Notes under the pieces: generated by a model
What the model was told of the DNA's origin: nothing
Databases searched by the model: none
What the model saw: only the letters and a program-made list of their open reading frames with translations
Program-made: the position numbers and the translations under genes
Shown: positions 34,771 to 43,288 of the stretch, piece after piece
Layout: every line of letters starts with the position of its first letter
Numbering within the stretch: position 1 is the first letter of the stretch
Origin: an uncultured Flavobacteriia bacterium
GTDB lineage: Bacteria > Bacteroidota > Bacteroidia > Flavobacteriales_D > Crocinitomicaceae
DNA: 64,000 bases
Direction of reading: 5' to 3'
NCBI GenBank assembly: GCA_937975705.1
Contig: CALJTX010000012.1
Coordinates: 71,833 to 135,832, forward strand

Positions 34771-37700
34771 TTATTGACGGATAAATTTTTGAGCATACGT
34801 ACCGCTCGGTGTTTGGATCTCGATCAGGTAGGTTCCGCAAGGATACTTACTCATGTCTATAAAACTTTCTGCAAAATCAGAGGTGGCATGCATTTGCTCT
34901 TGATAAAGTGGACGACCAGTTAGATCTAAAATCTGAAGACTTGCCGCACCATTGAGCTGACCACTCAATTCAATGGTAGTAAGTCCGGCTCCTGGATTTG
35001 GATAAACCGCGATTTTTGGCGCCTGCACGTTTTCGGGCACATCGAGTGTGAAACCTACTGTAAAATCGTAGCGGTGGTAACGGCCAAAGTCGCCAGGGAA
35101 AAATTCAATGTAACTGCCCCCTACTTGTCTCAAACGCATCTGCCCTGAGGTCTCGCCTTCAACTTGAGAAGAGTACCAAAAAGCCAAGCCGTCGTGGTCG
35201 GTGTCTTCGATAACAATAGAGTAACAGCCCGGTGCTAAATCAAAGGTGTCTTTGTATTGGGTGGTGTTTTGTAAGTTATTGCGTTCAAAAATGACTGTAC
35301 CTGCATGATCGAGCAATTGATAGCTATTTTCTGTCGCTTTGTTATTGGTAGTGAGCCAAATAAAGAAAGGCCCGTCGATGCGCTCCGGGGCATCGTATTT
35401 GACCGTCATGAGGCTATTTTGGTTGTATTGGTCTGGGCCAATAATTCCGTTGACGTCTGCAACCCAAGTGGTAAAAGTATAAGAGCTGTCTTGCTCATAC
35501 CACCAGTTCATGTCGGTTACGGGTATTTCTACAACGGTTTGTTCTAGAAAACCAAGGTTGCCGGTCCAGTCATAAACCAAGTTTGAACCGTAATCTAGCC
35601 AGCAGAAGATGCGGCAAGATGTGAGCGGTTGAGCCCCCGTATTTTTGAGGATAACGCGCGGGTTTTGACACGATGGATTCCATTTTGAATAGTATTCATA
35701 ATTATTCGGATTGAGGACATCGACGATTGCGGCATCGTTTTGGAAATTAGGTGCAGAATAGGAAATGAGGTCGTAGGCCGCGATGTAATTTCCACCAGCC
35801 TGCCCAGGGTCTGTTGCAGGTACGGCATTGATGGCGTAATCCAGAGAAACGGTATCGCCTGGCGTCACAAAAGGTGTGAGTTCAAACTCGAATTCTTTGA
35901 CCAGATCACCGGGGCACCAACCTTCGCGTGCATATGGCCATGTTCCGCCTTGGCTGATGTTCGGGTTGTCTCCGCAAACCATAGCGTCCCAAATGCTCCA
36001 ATTGAAGCGCGGCACGCCATCTACTTTGATTTGATGGCTGTTGTTGACCCATTCGCAGCAAGCGTAATCGCCAACTTGGCCATGGCCAGACATTCGGGTC
36101 TTGATTTTAAACATGTCGGCTGTATCGCTGAGTACCACCGGCTTGGCTTGTAGTACGGCATCGGCAGCCATTTGCCCAAAATTATACGATTTGAATTCAG
36201 ACCAAATTGGCTCGCGCTTGATGACATCGCGCGGCGGAATGCCTTTGATAAATGCAAACTTCAGATCGATGAGCTCTTGGGTGTTGTGGGCAGCGAGGTC
36301 TACCAAGCCGTGAAGATATTGCTGGTAGTCCGTGACGTCGTAGATCCAGGTGAAGCCGTTGGGTCCGAGGTCGAACTGAATGCCATAAGGGGTAATGTAA
36401 CGTGCAAGTTCTACGTCGTGTATGATTTCAAAAGGTGGGTTGTAGTAAGTAAGCGATTGGTTTTGGAGCGTTTGTGTGGTGAGAATTGGGCTGCTACCGA
36501 GCAATTGGCCATTGAGGTCAAAACTGTTGTTATTACCCGCCTGCACACCAATGTAGGTGCTGACCAGTTCGAAATGATGGTGGAGTGGTACTTGTTCAAA
36601 AATGACTACCGGTTCTTTGAGTTGAAGTTGCGTCACGGTATTGCTTGTTGGGTATGTCGCCATATTGCCTTGCCCAAACTGAAGGAGTGGTCTTTGGTTT
36701 TGGATGCTTTGACCGACAAATTTGGTGTTATTCGCTTTGATCATACCCATTTCAGAAGGCATGAGCACGTGGTCATTTGGGCCAAGATCGCGGGTGTATT
36801 TGACGTTATCGAAGTCATGGTAGAGCACCAAACTAGACCAATTCGGATGCGTAGCGTCTATTTTCTTTTCATAATAATTCGCGATCGTAGCTGCACTGAG
36901 CGCTGTTTTGTAAATGCGCAGCTCATCCAAGCTCCCTTTCCAAGAAAGCGTTTGGTCACTCGCATTTGCACCGATCACCAAACGATTGAAATAGCCCATC
37001 ACGCGGTTTTTATTGGTGCCTGCTAACCAAAGTTGCCCGTTTTTATAAATGAACATTTGGCCAGTTGGCTGGTCCTTGACAAACGCCCAATGGTTCCATT
37101 CTCCATCGATTTCGGGTGCTGTAGCCAACTGATTGATGCGGTCGTAACCGGTTTCGTCGCCGGCATCAAAATAAATGTTGTTGTTGCTCCAAGGCATATG
37201 GATATTGAAGATGCGGCGGCCTGCGGTATCGAGTGCCTCCATAAAGGTGGTGTTTTGCCCTGCATTGCCATTTCCTTTGGCCCAAAATTCAATTGTGAAC
37301 TGATCGCCAATTTCTTCGTTGGCAAATGAAGAGAGCGTGTGGTTGGTACCACTGAGTTCCAACTGCCCATTTCGACCGATATAGCTAGCCGCCATTGGCG
37401 CAGTATTGGCATCCATTAGAAAATCAATGGCTGTTGTAGGAAAATCATTGCTGATACTCAACTCAATGAGTAAATTACTGACACCATCCCAAATAAAATC
37501 TTGGTAAAACACAAAATTGTTCCAGCCAGGAAGCAATGGTGGCATAGACATTCCGGGTGCGTGAGAGGCGCGGTAAACTTCAGTAAACACCGGATTGAGA
37601 AATTGAGAAAGTGTATTTTCTTGTGTGCTCGCCATGCGAATGACCGGATGCAAGAGCGGACCACCCGTAGGCGTATTCAAGCGCAAAGAACTGAGCGCAC

Positions 37701-38229
37701 CTGGCTGAATTCCGGCGGCAAAAAGCTCTGCAGCATGCAACAAAAATTGATACTTACTGCCTTGCTGATTGGTCAAGAAAGGCAAGGTCGAAAATGTGCC
37801 GGGGCTGTTGATAGGTACATAGGCCAGGGCTGCACCATTGCGGATGAATTCTTGAACTTGATATTGGTCTGCGTCCTGATAAGGCAAAGGCTTGAAATCG
37901 ATTTGAGCGGGTGTGGCCCAATTCATTATAAATTGCATGCCATTGACGTGCGTGGAGTCTAGTTGGCCGGTGTGGTCAAAGACACGTGTGTAGGTGAGGT
38001 AATCCCACTCGCCGCAATCGTATTGATCCCAGGTGGTTAGGGGTGAGCACTTGAGCTTATAGTACATTTGCACTTTCTCAAAACGCTCGGTATCTAAAGA
38101 AGCTGGAAATTGAAAATTAGCCCGACGAGCGGTAATGGAGTCAAAGGTAAAGGTTTGCACCCAAGTTGTGTCTTGGGCAAAAAGCTGTACGCTCGAAATA
38201 AAAAAGCAGGCAAAAAGTAGGTATTTCAT
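34771..38229 (-). CDS. PNGase F-like protein interrupted by a LamG domain, T9SS type A sorted
   Basis: 1152 residues with signal peptide MKYLLFACFFISSVQLFAQ. Residues 55-80 (KLKCSPLTTWDQYDCGEWDY) match the catalytic-Asp loop of PNGase F, with Asp76 at the position of Asp60. The PNGase F N-domain seems to resume only near 606 (VELARYITPYG ... IYDVTDYQQYL). The C-domain follows with CCEW (Glu726 at the place of Glu206) and REGWCPGD near 768-775. Between them lies an insertion of about 520 residues with a LamG fold near 285-455 (FTIEFWAKGNGN ... GSLDELRIYKTALS). The Glu118 position is not conserved (FAFIKG). The tail IAVYPNPGAGLTTIEL is a type A sorting domain. The family reading is strong; hydrolysis of N-glycans is an inference. 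The ATG at 38229 is used. Confidence 0.78.
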   Translation of the reverse strand: MKYLLFACFFISSVQLFAQDTTWVQTFTFDSITARRANFQFPASLDTERFEKVQMYYKLKCSPLTTWDQYDCGEWDYLTYTRVFDHTGQLDSTHVNGMQFIMNWATPAQIDFKPLPYQDADQYQVQEFIRNGAALAYVPINSPGTFSTLPFLTNQQGSKYQFLLHAAELFAAGIQPGALSSLRLNTPTGGPLLHPVIRMASTQENTLSQFLNPVFTEVYRASHAPGMSMPPLLPGWNNFVFYQDFIWDGVSNLLIELSISNDFPTTAIDFLMDANTAPMAASYIGRNGQLELSGTNHTLSSFANEEIGDQFTIEFWAKGNGNAGQNTTFMEALDTAGRRIFNIHMPWSNNNIYFDAGDETGYDRINQLATAPEIDGEWNHWAFVKDQPTGQMFIYKNGQLWLAGTNKNRVMGYFNRLVIGANASDQTLSWKGSLDELRIYKTALSAATIANYYEKKIDATHPNWSSLVLYHDFDNVKYTRDLGPNDHVLMPSEMGMIKANNTKFVGQSIQNQRPLLQFGQGNMATYPTSNTVTQLQLKEPVVIFEQVPLHHHFELVSTYIGVQAGNNNSFDLNGQLLGSSPILTTQTLQNQSLTYYNPPFEIIHDVELARYITPYGIQFDLGPNGFTWIYDVTDYQQYLHGLVDLAAHNTQELIDLKFAFIKGIPPRDVIKREPIWSEFKSYNFGQMAADAVLQAKPVVLSDTADMFKIKTRMSGHGQVGDYACCEWVNNSHQIKVDGVPRFNWSIWDAMVCGDNPNISQGGTWPYAREGWCPGDLVKEFEFELTPFVTPGDTVSLDYAINAVPATDPGQAGGNYIAAYDLISYSAPNFQNDAAIVDVLNPNNYEYYSKWNPSCQNPRVILKNTGAQPLTSCRIFCWLDYGSNLVYDWTGNLGFLEQTVVEIPVTDMNWWYEQDSSYTFTTWVADVNGIIGPDQYNQNSLMTVKYDAPERIDGPFFIWLTTNNKATENSYQLLDHAGTVIFERNNLQNTTQYKDTFDLAPGCYSIVIEDTDHDGLAFWYSSQVEGETSGQMRLRQVGGSYIEFFPGDFGRYHRYDFTVGFTLDVPENVQAPKIAVYPNPGAGLTTIELSGQLNGAASLQILDLTGRPLYQEQMHATSDFAESFIDMSKYPCGTYLIEIQTPSGTYAQKFIRQ

Positions 38230-38273
38230 AACAAGGACGAATTGTAGTCCTCTAAAATACAAACAATTTGAGA

Positions 38274-39119
38274 TTAATTGAAAAACAATTTAAGGGACAA
38301 ACTTAGTGTCTGACGCAATTCGGTACGTTCAATGATGTAATCCAAAAAGCCGTGCTCAAGCAAAAATTCGCTGGTCTGAAAACCTTCTGGTAAATCTCTA
38401 CCAATTGTCTCTTTAACCACACGTGGCCCTGCAAAGGCAATAAGCGCGCCTGGTTCGGCAATGTTGATGTCACCGAGCATGGCAAATGAAGCGGTCACGC
38501 CACCTGTGGTTGGGTCTGTGAGATAGGAAATATAGGGCAACTTGGCTTCGGAAAGCTGGCCAAGTTTGCCAGAAACTTTTGCCATTTGCATTAGGGAATA
38601 GCCGGCTTCCATCATGCGCGCGCCACCAGACTTGGAAATGATCATGAAACCTGCTTTTTCTGCAATAGCTACGTCAATTGCACGCGCGATTTTTTCACCC
38701 ATCACAGAACCCATTGATCCACCGATGAAGTTGAAATCCATGGCTGCAATGACCAAGGGCTGACCTTCGAGTTGGCCTTTGGCGGTGCGAATGGCGTCTT
38801 TGAGACCTGTAGCTTTTTGGGTAGCAGCAACACGATCCGTGTATTTTTTGGTATCGGTAAATCCTAGCGGGTCGCCAGATTGCAAATCGGCATTGAGCTC
38901 TTCGTATTTTTGTTCGTCAAAAATAAGGGCAAAGTACTCGGCAGCGCCAATGCGCTCGTGATGCGAACAGCGGTCACAAACGTAGTTGTTGCGCATGAGG
39001 TCTTCGCTGGTGTACAGTGTTTTGCAATTGGAGCAGCGCACCCAAAGCCCTTCTGGCACTTCCATTTTTTCGCTTGTGGAAGTGGTAATACCTTCTTTAT
39101 TTCTTTTAAACCATGCCAT
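38274..39119 (-). CDS. accD: Acetyl-CoA carboxylase carboxyltransferase subunit beta
   Basis: 281 residues of the beta half of the carboxyltransferase that makes malonyl-CoA. The N-terminal zinc ribbon is CSNCKTLY ... CDRCSHHER (two CxxC pairs, about residues 28-50). The crotonase-like core contains GSMGSVMGEKIARA, ISKSGGARMMEAGYSLMQMAK, DPTTGGVTASFAMLGD and FAGPRVVKETIGRDLP. Length is normal. It lies 4 nt downstream of fba and is probably translated from the same mRNA. Confidence 0.96.
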   Translation of the reverse strand: MAWFKRNKEGITTSTSEKMEVPEGLWVRCSNCKTLYTSEDLMRNNYVCDRCSHHERIGAAEYFALIFDEQKYEELNADLQSGDPLGFTDTKKYTDRVAATQKATGLKDAIRTAKGQLEGQPLVIAAMDFNFIGGSMGSVMGEKIARAIDVAIAEKAGFMIISKSGGARMMEAGYSLMQMAKVSGKLGQLSEAKLPYISYLTDPTTGGVTASFAMLGDINIAEPGALIAFAGPRVVKETIGRDLPEGFQTSEFLLEHGFLDYIIERTELRQTLSLSLKLFFN

Positions 39120-39123
39120 AATT

Positions 39124-40185
39124 TCAATTCAGCGTGTTGATGTTATTTAAATCCGCAAAAGACTGCTCTAAACGCTTCACGAAAGTGAGTTCACCTTCGC
39201 GCAACCATTTGCGAGGATCGTAGTATTTTTTATTTGGTTCGTCGGCACCATTCGGATTGCCAATTTGGGTACGAAGGTAAGCCAAATTGTTTTCAATGTA
39301 ATCGCGCACACCTTCTGTAAATGCAAATTGCATATCGGTGTCGATGTTCATTTTGACCACACCATAACCAATGGCTTCTCTAATTTCTGCCAAGCTAGAG
39401 CCCGAACCACCATGAAAGACAAAGTCTACAGGATTTGCTTCTGTTTGAAATTTTTCCTGGATGTAGGTTTGTGAATTTTTCAAGATTACTGGCGTCAATT
39501 GCACATTGCCAGGCTTGTATACACCGTGTACATTGCCAAATGACGCGGCAATGGTAAAGCGCGGTGAAATTTCTAGGAGGGCTTCATAGGCTGCGGCAAC
39601 TTCTTCTGGCTGGGTATATAACTTGGCGTTGTCTACATCTGTGTTGTCTACACCATCTTCTTCACCTCCAGTGATGCCCAATTCGATTTCGAGCGTCATG
39701 CCTATTTTGGACATGCGGCGCAGATAATTTTGACAAATTTCGAGGTTTTCGGCAAGCGGTTCTTCACTCAGGTCAATCATGTGAGAGCTGTACAAAGGCT
39801 TTCCGGTTTGCTCAAAAAAGGCCTCGCCAGCATCTAGCAATGCGTCTATCCAAGGCAAGAGTTTTTTGGCGCAATGATCGGTATGTAAAATTACTGTAGC
39901 GCTATAGGCCTCGGCGAGCGCATGTACATGGTGTGCACCAGCAATTGAACCTAAAATAGCGGCTTTTTCTTGATCATTTGACAAGCCTTTGCCTGCAAAA
40001 AACTGACCTCCTCCATTCGAAAACTGAATGATGACAGGTGCATTAAGTTTGGCTGCAGTTTCCATTACCGCATTGACCGTGCTGCTGCTCGTGACATTCA
40101 CGGCAGGCAAGGCAAATCCTTTTTGTTTGGCAAGTTTGAAAATTGCTTGCACTTGATCGCCTGTGGCGACTCCGGGCTTGATCAT
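39124..40185 (-). CDS. fba: Class II fructose-bisphosphate aldolase
   Basis: A 353-residue zinc aldolase of glycolysis and gluconeogenesis, of the E. coli FbaA type. Zinc ligands are visible in ILHTDHCAKK (near 110), GNVHGVYKPGNVQL (near 225) and FVFHGGSGSS (near 260). The catalytic Asp is in HTDHC. The sequence VVKMNIDTDMQFAFTEGVRDY completes the phosphate-binding end. A TAATTTTG promoter box lies 31 nt before the ATG. It is followed by accD after 4 nt. Confidence 0.95.
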   Translation of the reverse strand: MIKPGVATGDQVQAIFKLAKQKGFALPAVNVTSSSTVNAVMETAAKLNAPVIIQFSNGGGQFFAGKGLSNDQEKAAILGSIAGAHHVHALAEAYSATVILHTDHCAKKLLPWIDALLDAGEAFFEQTGKPLYSSHMIDLSEEPLAENLEICQNYLRRMSKIGMTLEIELGITGGEEDGVDNTDVDNAKLYTQPEEVAAAYEALLEISPRFTIAASFGNVHGVYKPGNVQLTPVILKNSQTYIQEKFQTEANPVDFVFHGGSGSSLAEIREAIGYGVVKMNIDTDMQFAFTEGVRDYIENNLAYLRTQIGNPNGADEPNKKYYDPRKWLREGELTFVKRLEQSFADLNNINTLN

Positions 40186-40216
40186 TATTGTATGCTTTTG
40201 TTGTTGATTGATGCCA

Positions 40217-40224
40217 CAAAATTA
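40217..40224 (-). promoter_or_regulatory. fba -7 box TAATTTTG
   Basis: A perfect TAnnTTTG on the minus strand ending 31 nt before the fba ATG, inside the 105-nt divergent interval shared with the 48-residue ORF. A TAATATTTG sequence at 40241-40249 on the plus strand is a possible box for that ORF, with one base too many for the consensus. Confidence 0.55.
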
Positions 40225-40290
40225 GAAATTATCTGCGATATAATATTTGCAGCATTTTTGCGTTTATGTCTCAAACCGTTAATTCAGCCT

Positions 40291-40437
40291 ATGATTAAAA
40301 ACACTTACCCAGCACAACCTACACCAAGCGCCACACTTCTACCCGACCCAAGCATTCTTCAGTTTCTGAAAATGTACAGTCGCTCAATAGAAGTCATCAA
40401 AGGAAAAAACGCTGCGATTTTAGTAGGTAAAAATTAA
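40291..40437 (+). CDS. Small 48-residue protein, unknown function
   Basis: Starts MIKNTYPAQPTPSATLLPDP and ends SIEVIKGKNAAILVGKN. It has a Pro/Thr-rich N-terminus and an amphipathic helix-like middle (SILQFLKMYSRSIEV). I do not recognise a named family; short Bacteroidota proteins with a 'xxFLxxYSRSxEV'-like core exist from memory, so it may be conserved. Support for reality: an upstream interval with a promoter-like AT-rich box (40239-40249), an ATG followed by a clean frame, and a perfect terminator 3 nt after the stop. A 10-codon frame (40266-40298) ends across this ATG and could be a leader peptide. Confidence 0.55.
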   Translation: MIKNTYPAQPTPSATLLPDPSILQFLKMYSRSIEVIKGKNAAILVGKN

Positions 40438-40439
40438 GC

Positions 40440-40462
40440 AAGCGCCTTCGGGCGCTTTTTTT
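40440..40462 (+). terminator. Rho-independent terminator after the 48-residue ORF
   Basis: Stem AAGCGCC/GGCGCTT with a TTCG loop followed by a T tract. It sits 3 nt after the small ORF stop and reaches the stop codon of the convergent DUF1801 gene, so it may serve both strands. Confidence 0.88.
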
Positions 40463-40808
40463 ATGTCCTTTGGTTTAGTAAGTAAGTGAGGATTTCTAAA
40501 ACAAGCTCCAGAGGTAATTCTTGATTGATCGGGAATTGCACAGCCCCTTTTGAATACTTGTAGCCACGCCTTTCAAATTCACCAGCAAAATGAGCAATTG
40601 CTTTGGCACCAGGATACAAGCCAATATGCTTGGAGTAGCCCGCATAGTGAATGAAATTTTTGCCATTCCATTGAAAAGTCGGAATGCCGTAACCCATTTT
40701 TTGGGTCAAATTCGGGACGTTCGCAGCGATAAAATGGTGCAGGTTTTTAAGTTGAACTTGCGCGTGTTCCGGAAAACGAGCAATGTGGTCTGCGATATCA
40801 GGATGCAT
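40461..40808 (-). CDS. DUF1801 family protein (YdhG-like)
   Basis: 115 residues from ATG 40806-40808. The sequence HPDIADHIARFPEHAQVQLKNLHHFI...GYGIPTFQWNGKNFIHYAGYSKHIGLYPG and the end EGERRGYKYSKGAVQFPINQELP-like FERRGYKYSKGAVQF are typical of DUF1801 domains, a frataxin-like fold of unknown function. The ATG forms a TAATG junction with the stop of the upstream SRPBCC gene, so translation is coupled. A longer start inside the upstream gene was rejected because the extra residues have no family match. Confidence 0.82.
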   Translation of the reverse strand: MHPDIADHIARFPEHAQVQLKNLHHFIAANVPNLTQKMGYGIPTFQWNGKNFIHYAGYSKHIGLYPGAKAIAHFAGEFERRGYKYSKGAVQFPINQELPLELVLEILTYLLNQRT

Positions 40809-41224
40809 TATTGTTCGCAATAAATTTTGAACTGATTTAAAATCGCTTGCCAACCACCTTGTTGTAAATCGAGCGGGTTTTCTTGCTCGGGCTCAAAGCG
40901 CTGCTGCAGCACCACGAAATTTTCACCCTTGATGAATTTCACTTCCACCTTACGGCCATCTTCGAGTTCGGTGGCAATAAAAGCCAGAGGTTCGATTTCC
41001 AAGAAAGTAGCTTTCAAGTCAAAACCAAAACTACCGTCTTTGGCCTCCATGCGGTAAGTAGAGGCGCCACCTACCCGAAAATCTACATCGGCCTTCGGGC
41101 AACACCAAGAGGGGTGTGCAAAATTCCAGTTGACGACATGTGCAGCTTGCGTCCAATTGTCCCAGACAGTGGCAAGTGAGGCTGAAATCTCTGCACTCAC
41201 TTCTAAGTATTCTCGCTTTTCCAT
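40808..41224 (-). CDS. SRPBCC/AHSA1-type START-like protein
   Basis: 138 residues. The pattern VSAEISASLATVWDNWTQAAHVVNWNFAHPSWCCPKADVDFRVGG matches the Activator-of-Hsp90-ATPase-like (AHSA1) branch of the SRPBCC ligand-binding fold, and the C-terminal GGWQAILNQFKIYCE is the usual last helix. The ligand is unknown. These proteins are often paired with DUF1801 genes, as here. The ATG at 41222-41224 is used because the -7 box lies just upstream; an earlier TTG-type start would lie upstream of the box. Confidence 0.85.
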   Translation of the reverse strand: MEKREYLEVSAEISASLATVWDNWTQAAHVVNWNFAHPSWCCPKADVDFRVGGASTYRMEAKDGSFGFDLKATFLEIEPLAFIATELEDGRKVEVKFIKGENFVVLQQRFEPEQENPLDLQQGGWQAILNQFKIYCEQ

Positions 41225-41228
41225 CTGA

Positions 41229-41236
41229 CAAATATA
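41229..41236 (-). promoter_or_regulatory. -7 box TATATTTG, 4 nt before the SRPBCC ATG
   Basis: A perfect TAnnTTTG on the minus strand with a 4-nt gap to the ATG at 41224, the same geometry as dnaX, dnaB and the osmC-like gene. It is divergent from the uvrB box 22 nt away. Confidence 0.6.
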
Positions 41237-41258
41237 GCCAAAGGACACTTTTATTTGG

Positions 41259-41266
41259 TAAATTTA
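41259..41266 (+). promoter_or_regulatory. uvrB -7 box TAAATTTA, 4 nt before ATG
   Basis: Seven of eight matches to TAnnTTTG, ending 4 nt before the uvrB ATG at 41271. The 46-nt divergent interval with the SRPBCC gene is too short for untranslated leaders on both sides. Confidence 0.5.
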
Positions 41267-41270
41267 GCCC

Positions 41271-43286
41271 ATGCAATTTGAACTGGTTTCTGACTACAAA
41301 CCAACGGGAGACCAACCCGAAGCCATTCGCCAATTGGTCAGTGGCCTCCATAACGGCATTCAACAACAAACGCTACTGGGTGTTACCGGCAGCGGCAAGA
41401 CCTTTACAGTGGCTAATGTCATCAAAGAAGTGCAGCGCCCTACCCTCATTCTATCTCACAACAAAACACTTGCCGCACAACTTTATGGCGAGTTCAAGCA
41501 GTTTTTCCCAAACAACGCGGTAGAATATTTTGTATCTTATTACGACTACTACCAACCCGAAGCATATATACCCTCGACCGGTACTTTCATCGAAAAGGAC
41601 CTCCAAATCAACGACGAAATCGAAAAACTGCGCTTGGCCGCCACCTCTGCCCTGCTATCAGGTCGCCGTGATGTCATTGTAGTGGCTTCAGTGAGTTGTA
41701 TCTACGGTATTGGCAACCCTACTGAGTTCAAGAACAGTATTTTACACCTCAAAAAGGGCGATATCGTCGTGCGCAATAAATTTTTGTTCCGGCTCGTCGA
41801 AAACCTCTATCAGCGTTCGGGCACCGATTTTCAGCGGGGGCAATTCAGGGTTTCTGGAGACACCGTAGACATCTACCTCGCCTATGCCGACTACGCCTTG
41901 CGCATTGGCTTCTGGGGCGACGAAATCGAAACCATTGCAGCCATCGATCCGGAAAGCGGTAGAACTTTAGAAAAATACGAGCAAATCGATATTTTCCCGG
42001 CCAATTTATTTGTTTCGAGCCCAGACAACACGCGCCAAGCCATCACCCAAATCCAAGACGACCTCATCCCACAAGTGGCAGCATTCAAGGAGGAGGGCAA
42101 GCTCGAAGAAGCCAAACGGCTCGAGGAGCGCGTCAATTACGACCTCGAAATGATCCGTGAGCTCGGCTATTGTTCGGGGATCGAAAATTACTCCCGTTAC
42201 TTTGACCGCAGGGAGCCCGGCGAGCGTCCATTCTGCTTGCTCGATTACTTTCCCGAAGATTTCCTGATGGTGATCGACGAAAGCCACGTGACGCTCCCGC
42301 AAGTGCGCGGCATGTATGGCGGCGACCGCTCGCGCAAAATCAACCTCATCGACTACGGCTTCCGTTTGCAAGCCGCCATAGACAACCGCCCGCTCAAATT
42401 TGATGAATTTGAAGGCTTTCTCTCGAATGTAATCTACGTTTCAGCGACACCAGCCGAATACGAATTACAACAATCTGAAGGAGTGGTAGTGGAGCAGCTC
42501 ATTCGGCCAACAGGCTTACTAGACCCGCTCATAGAAGTGCATCCGTCTAAAAACCAAATCGACCACCTCATCGCGCACATCCAAGAAAGAAGGGCTGTAG
42601 ACGAACGCGTACTCGTGACCACCCTCACCAAAAGAATGGCCGAAGAACTTCAAAAATACCTAGACCGCTTGGGCATTCCGTGTCGCTATATTCACTCTGA
42701 AATCGACACCATTGAGCGCGTTGAAATCCTGCGGCAGTTGCGCTTAGGTGATTTTGATGTCCTGATTGGCGTCAATTTGCTGCGCGAAGGCCTCGACCTC
42801 CCAGAAGTTTCGCTTGTTGCCATCCTAGATGCCGACAAAGAAGGTTTTCTGCGCAATGTGCGCTCTTTGGTGCAAACTGTTGGCCGCGCTGCGCGAAACG
42901 TAAATGGAAAGGTCCTGATGTACGCCGATAAAATCACAGATTCCATGCAGCGCACCATTGAAGAAACCGCTCGCAGGCGCCTGACGCAAGAAGCCTACAA
43001 TTTGGCGCACAACCAGGTACCTACTGCGCTGAAAAAATCCAAGGACAAGATCATGGAGTCGACTACAGTTGCCGACGGAGACCAAAACACACGTCAGGTC
43101 AAGGTATTGCAAGCAGAAAAAGAGAAGAAAGTCGCGTTCCAACACGACACCCAGTTACAAAACCCAGAGGAGCGCGCCAAAGAATTAAAAACCCTCAAAA
43201 AAGCAATGGAAAGCGCTGCCAAAGACCTCGATTTTATCGAAGCGGCACGCATCCGAGACCTCATTAAAGCAATTGAAAAATCATAA
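41271..43286 (+). CDS. uvrB: Excinuclease ABC subunit UvrB
   Basis: The 671-residue damage-recognition helicase of nucleotide excision repair. Walker A GVTGSGKTFTVAN lies near 40, the beta-hairpin YYDYYQPEAYIPSTGTFIEKD near 90-112, Walker B VIDESHVTLPQ near 335, motif IV-VI YIHSEIDTIERVEIL, GVNLLREGLDLPEV and QTVGRAARN. The C-terminal UVR domain that binds UvrC is DFIEAARIRDLIKAIE. Length and motifs are normal. The next gene starts 2 nt after the stop. Confidence 0.97.
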   Translation: MQFELVSDYKPTGDQPEAIRQLVSGLHNGIQQQTLLGVTGSGKTFTVANVIKEVQRPTLILSHNKTLAAQLYGEFKQFFPNNAVEYFVSYYDYYQPEAYIPSTGTFIEKDLQINDEIEKLRLAATSALLSGRRDVIVVASVSCIYGIGNPTEFKNSILHLKKGDIVVRNKFLFRLVENLYQRSGTDFQRGQFRVSGDTVDIYLAYADYALRIGFWGDEIETIAAIDPESGRTLEKYEQIDIFPANLFVSSPDNTRQAITQIQDDLIPQVAAFKEEGKLEEAKRLEERVNYDLEMIRELGYCSGIENYSRYFDRREPGERPFCLLDYFPEDFLMVIDESHVTLPQVRGMYGGDRSRKINLIDYGFRLQAAIDNRPLKFDEFEGFLSNVIYVSATPAEYELQQSEGVVVEQLIRPTGLLDPLIEVHPSKNQIDHLIAHIQERRAVDERVLVTTLTKRMAEELQKYLDRLGIPCRYIHSEIDTIERVEILRQLRLGDFDVLIGVNLLREGLDLPEVSLVAILDADKEGFLRNVRSLVQTVGRAARNVNGKVLMYADKITDSMQRTIEETARRRLTQEAYNLAHNQVPTALKKSKDKIMESTTVADGDQNTRQVKVLQAEKEKKVAFQHDTQLQNPEERAKELKTLKKAMESAAKDLDFIEAARIRDLIKAIEKS

Positions 43287-43288
43287 TT

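Noticed and set aside
36172..37026. A 284-codon plus-strand frame opposite the PNGase F-like gene
   Set aside because: Antisense to a protein with clear domains; its translation is Val/Ile/Arg-rich without family features and has no promoter.
40809..40853. Longer N-terminus for the DUF1801 protein (start at 40853)
   Set aside because: It would overlap the upstream gene by 46 nt with a non-ATG start; the TAATG junction at 40808 fits better.
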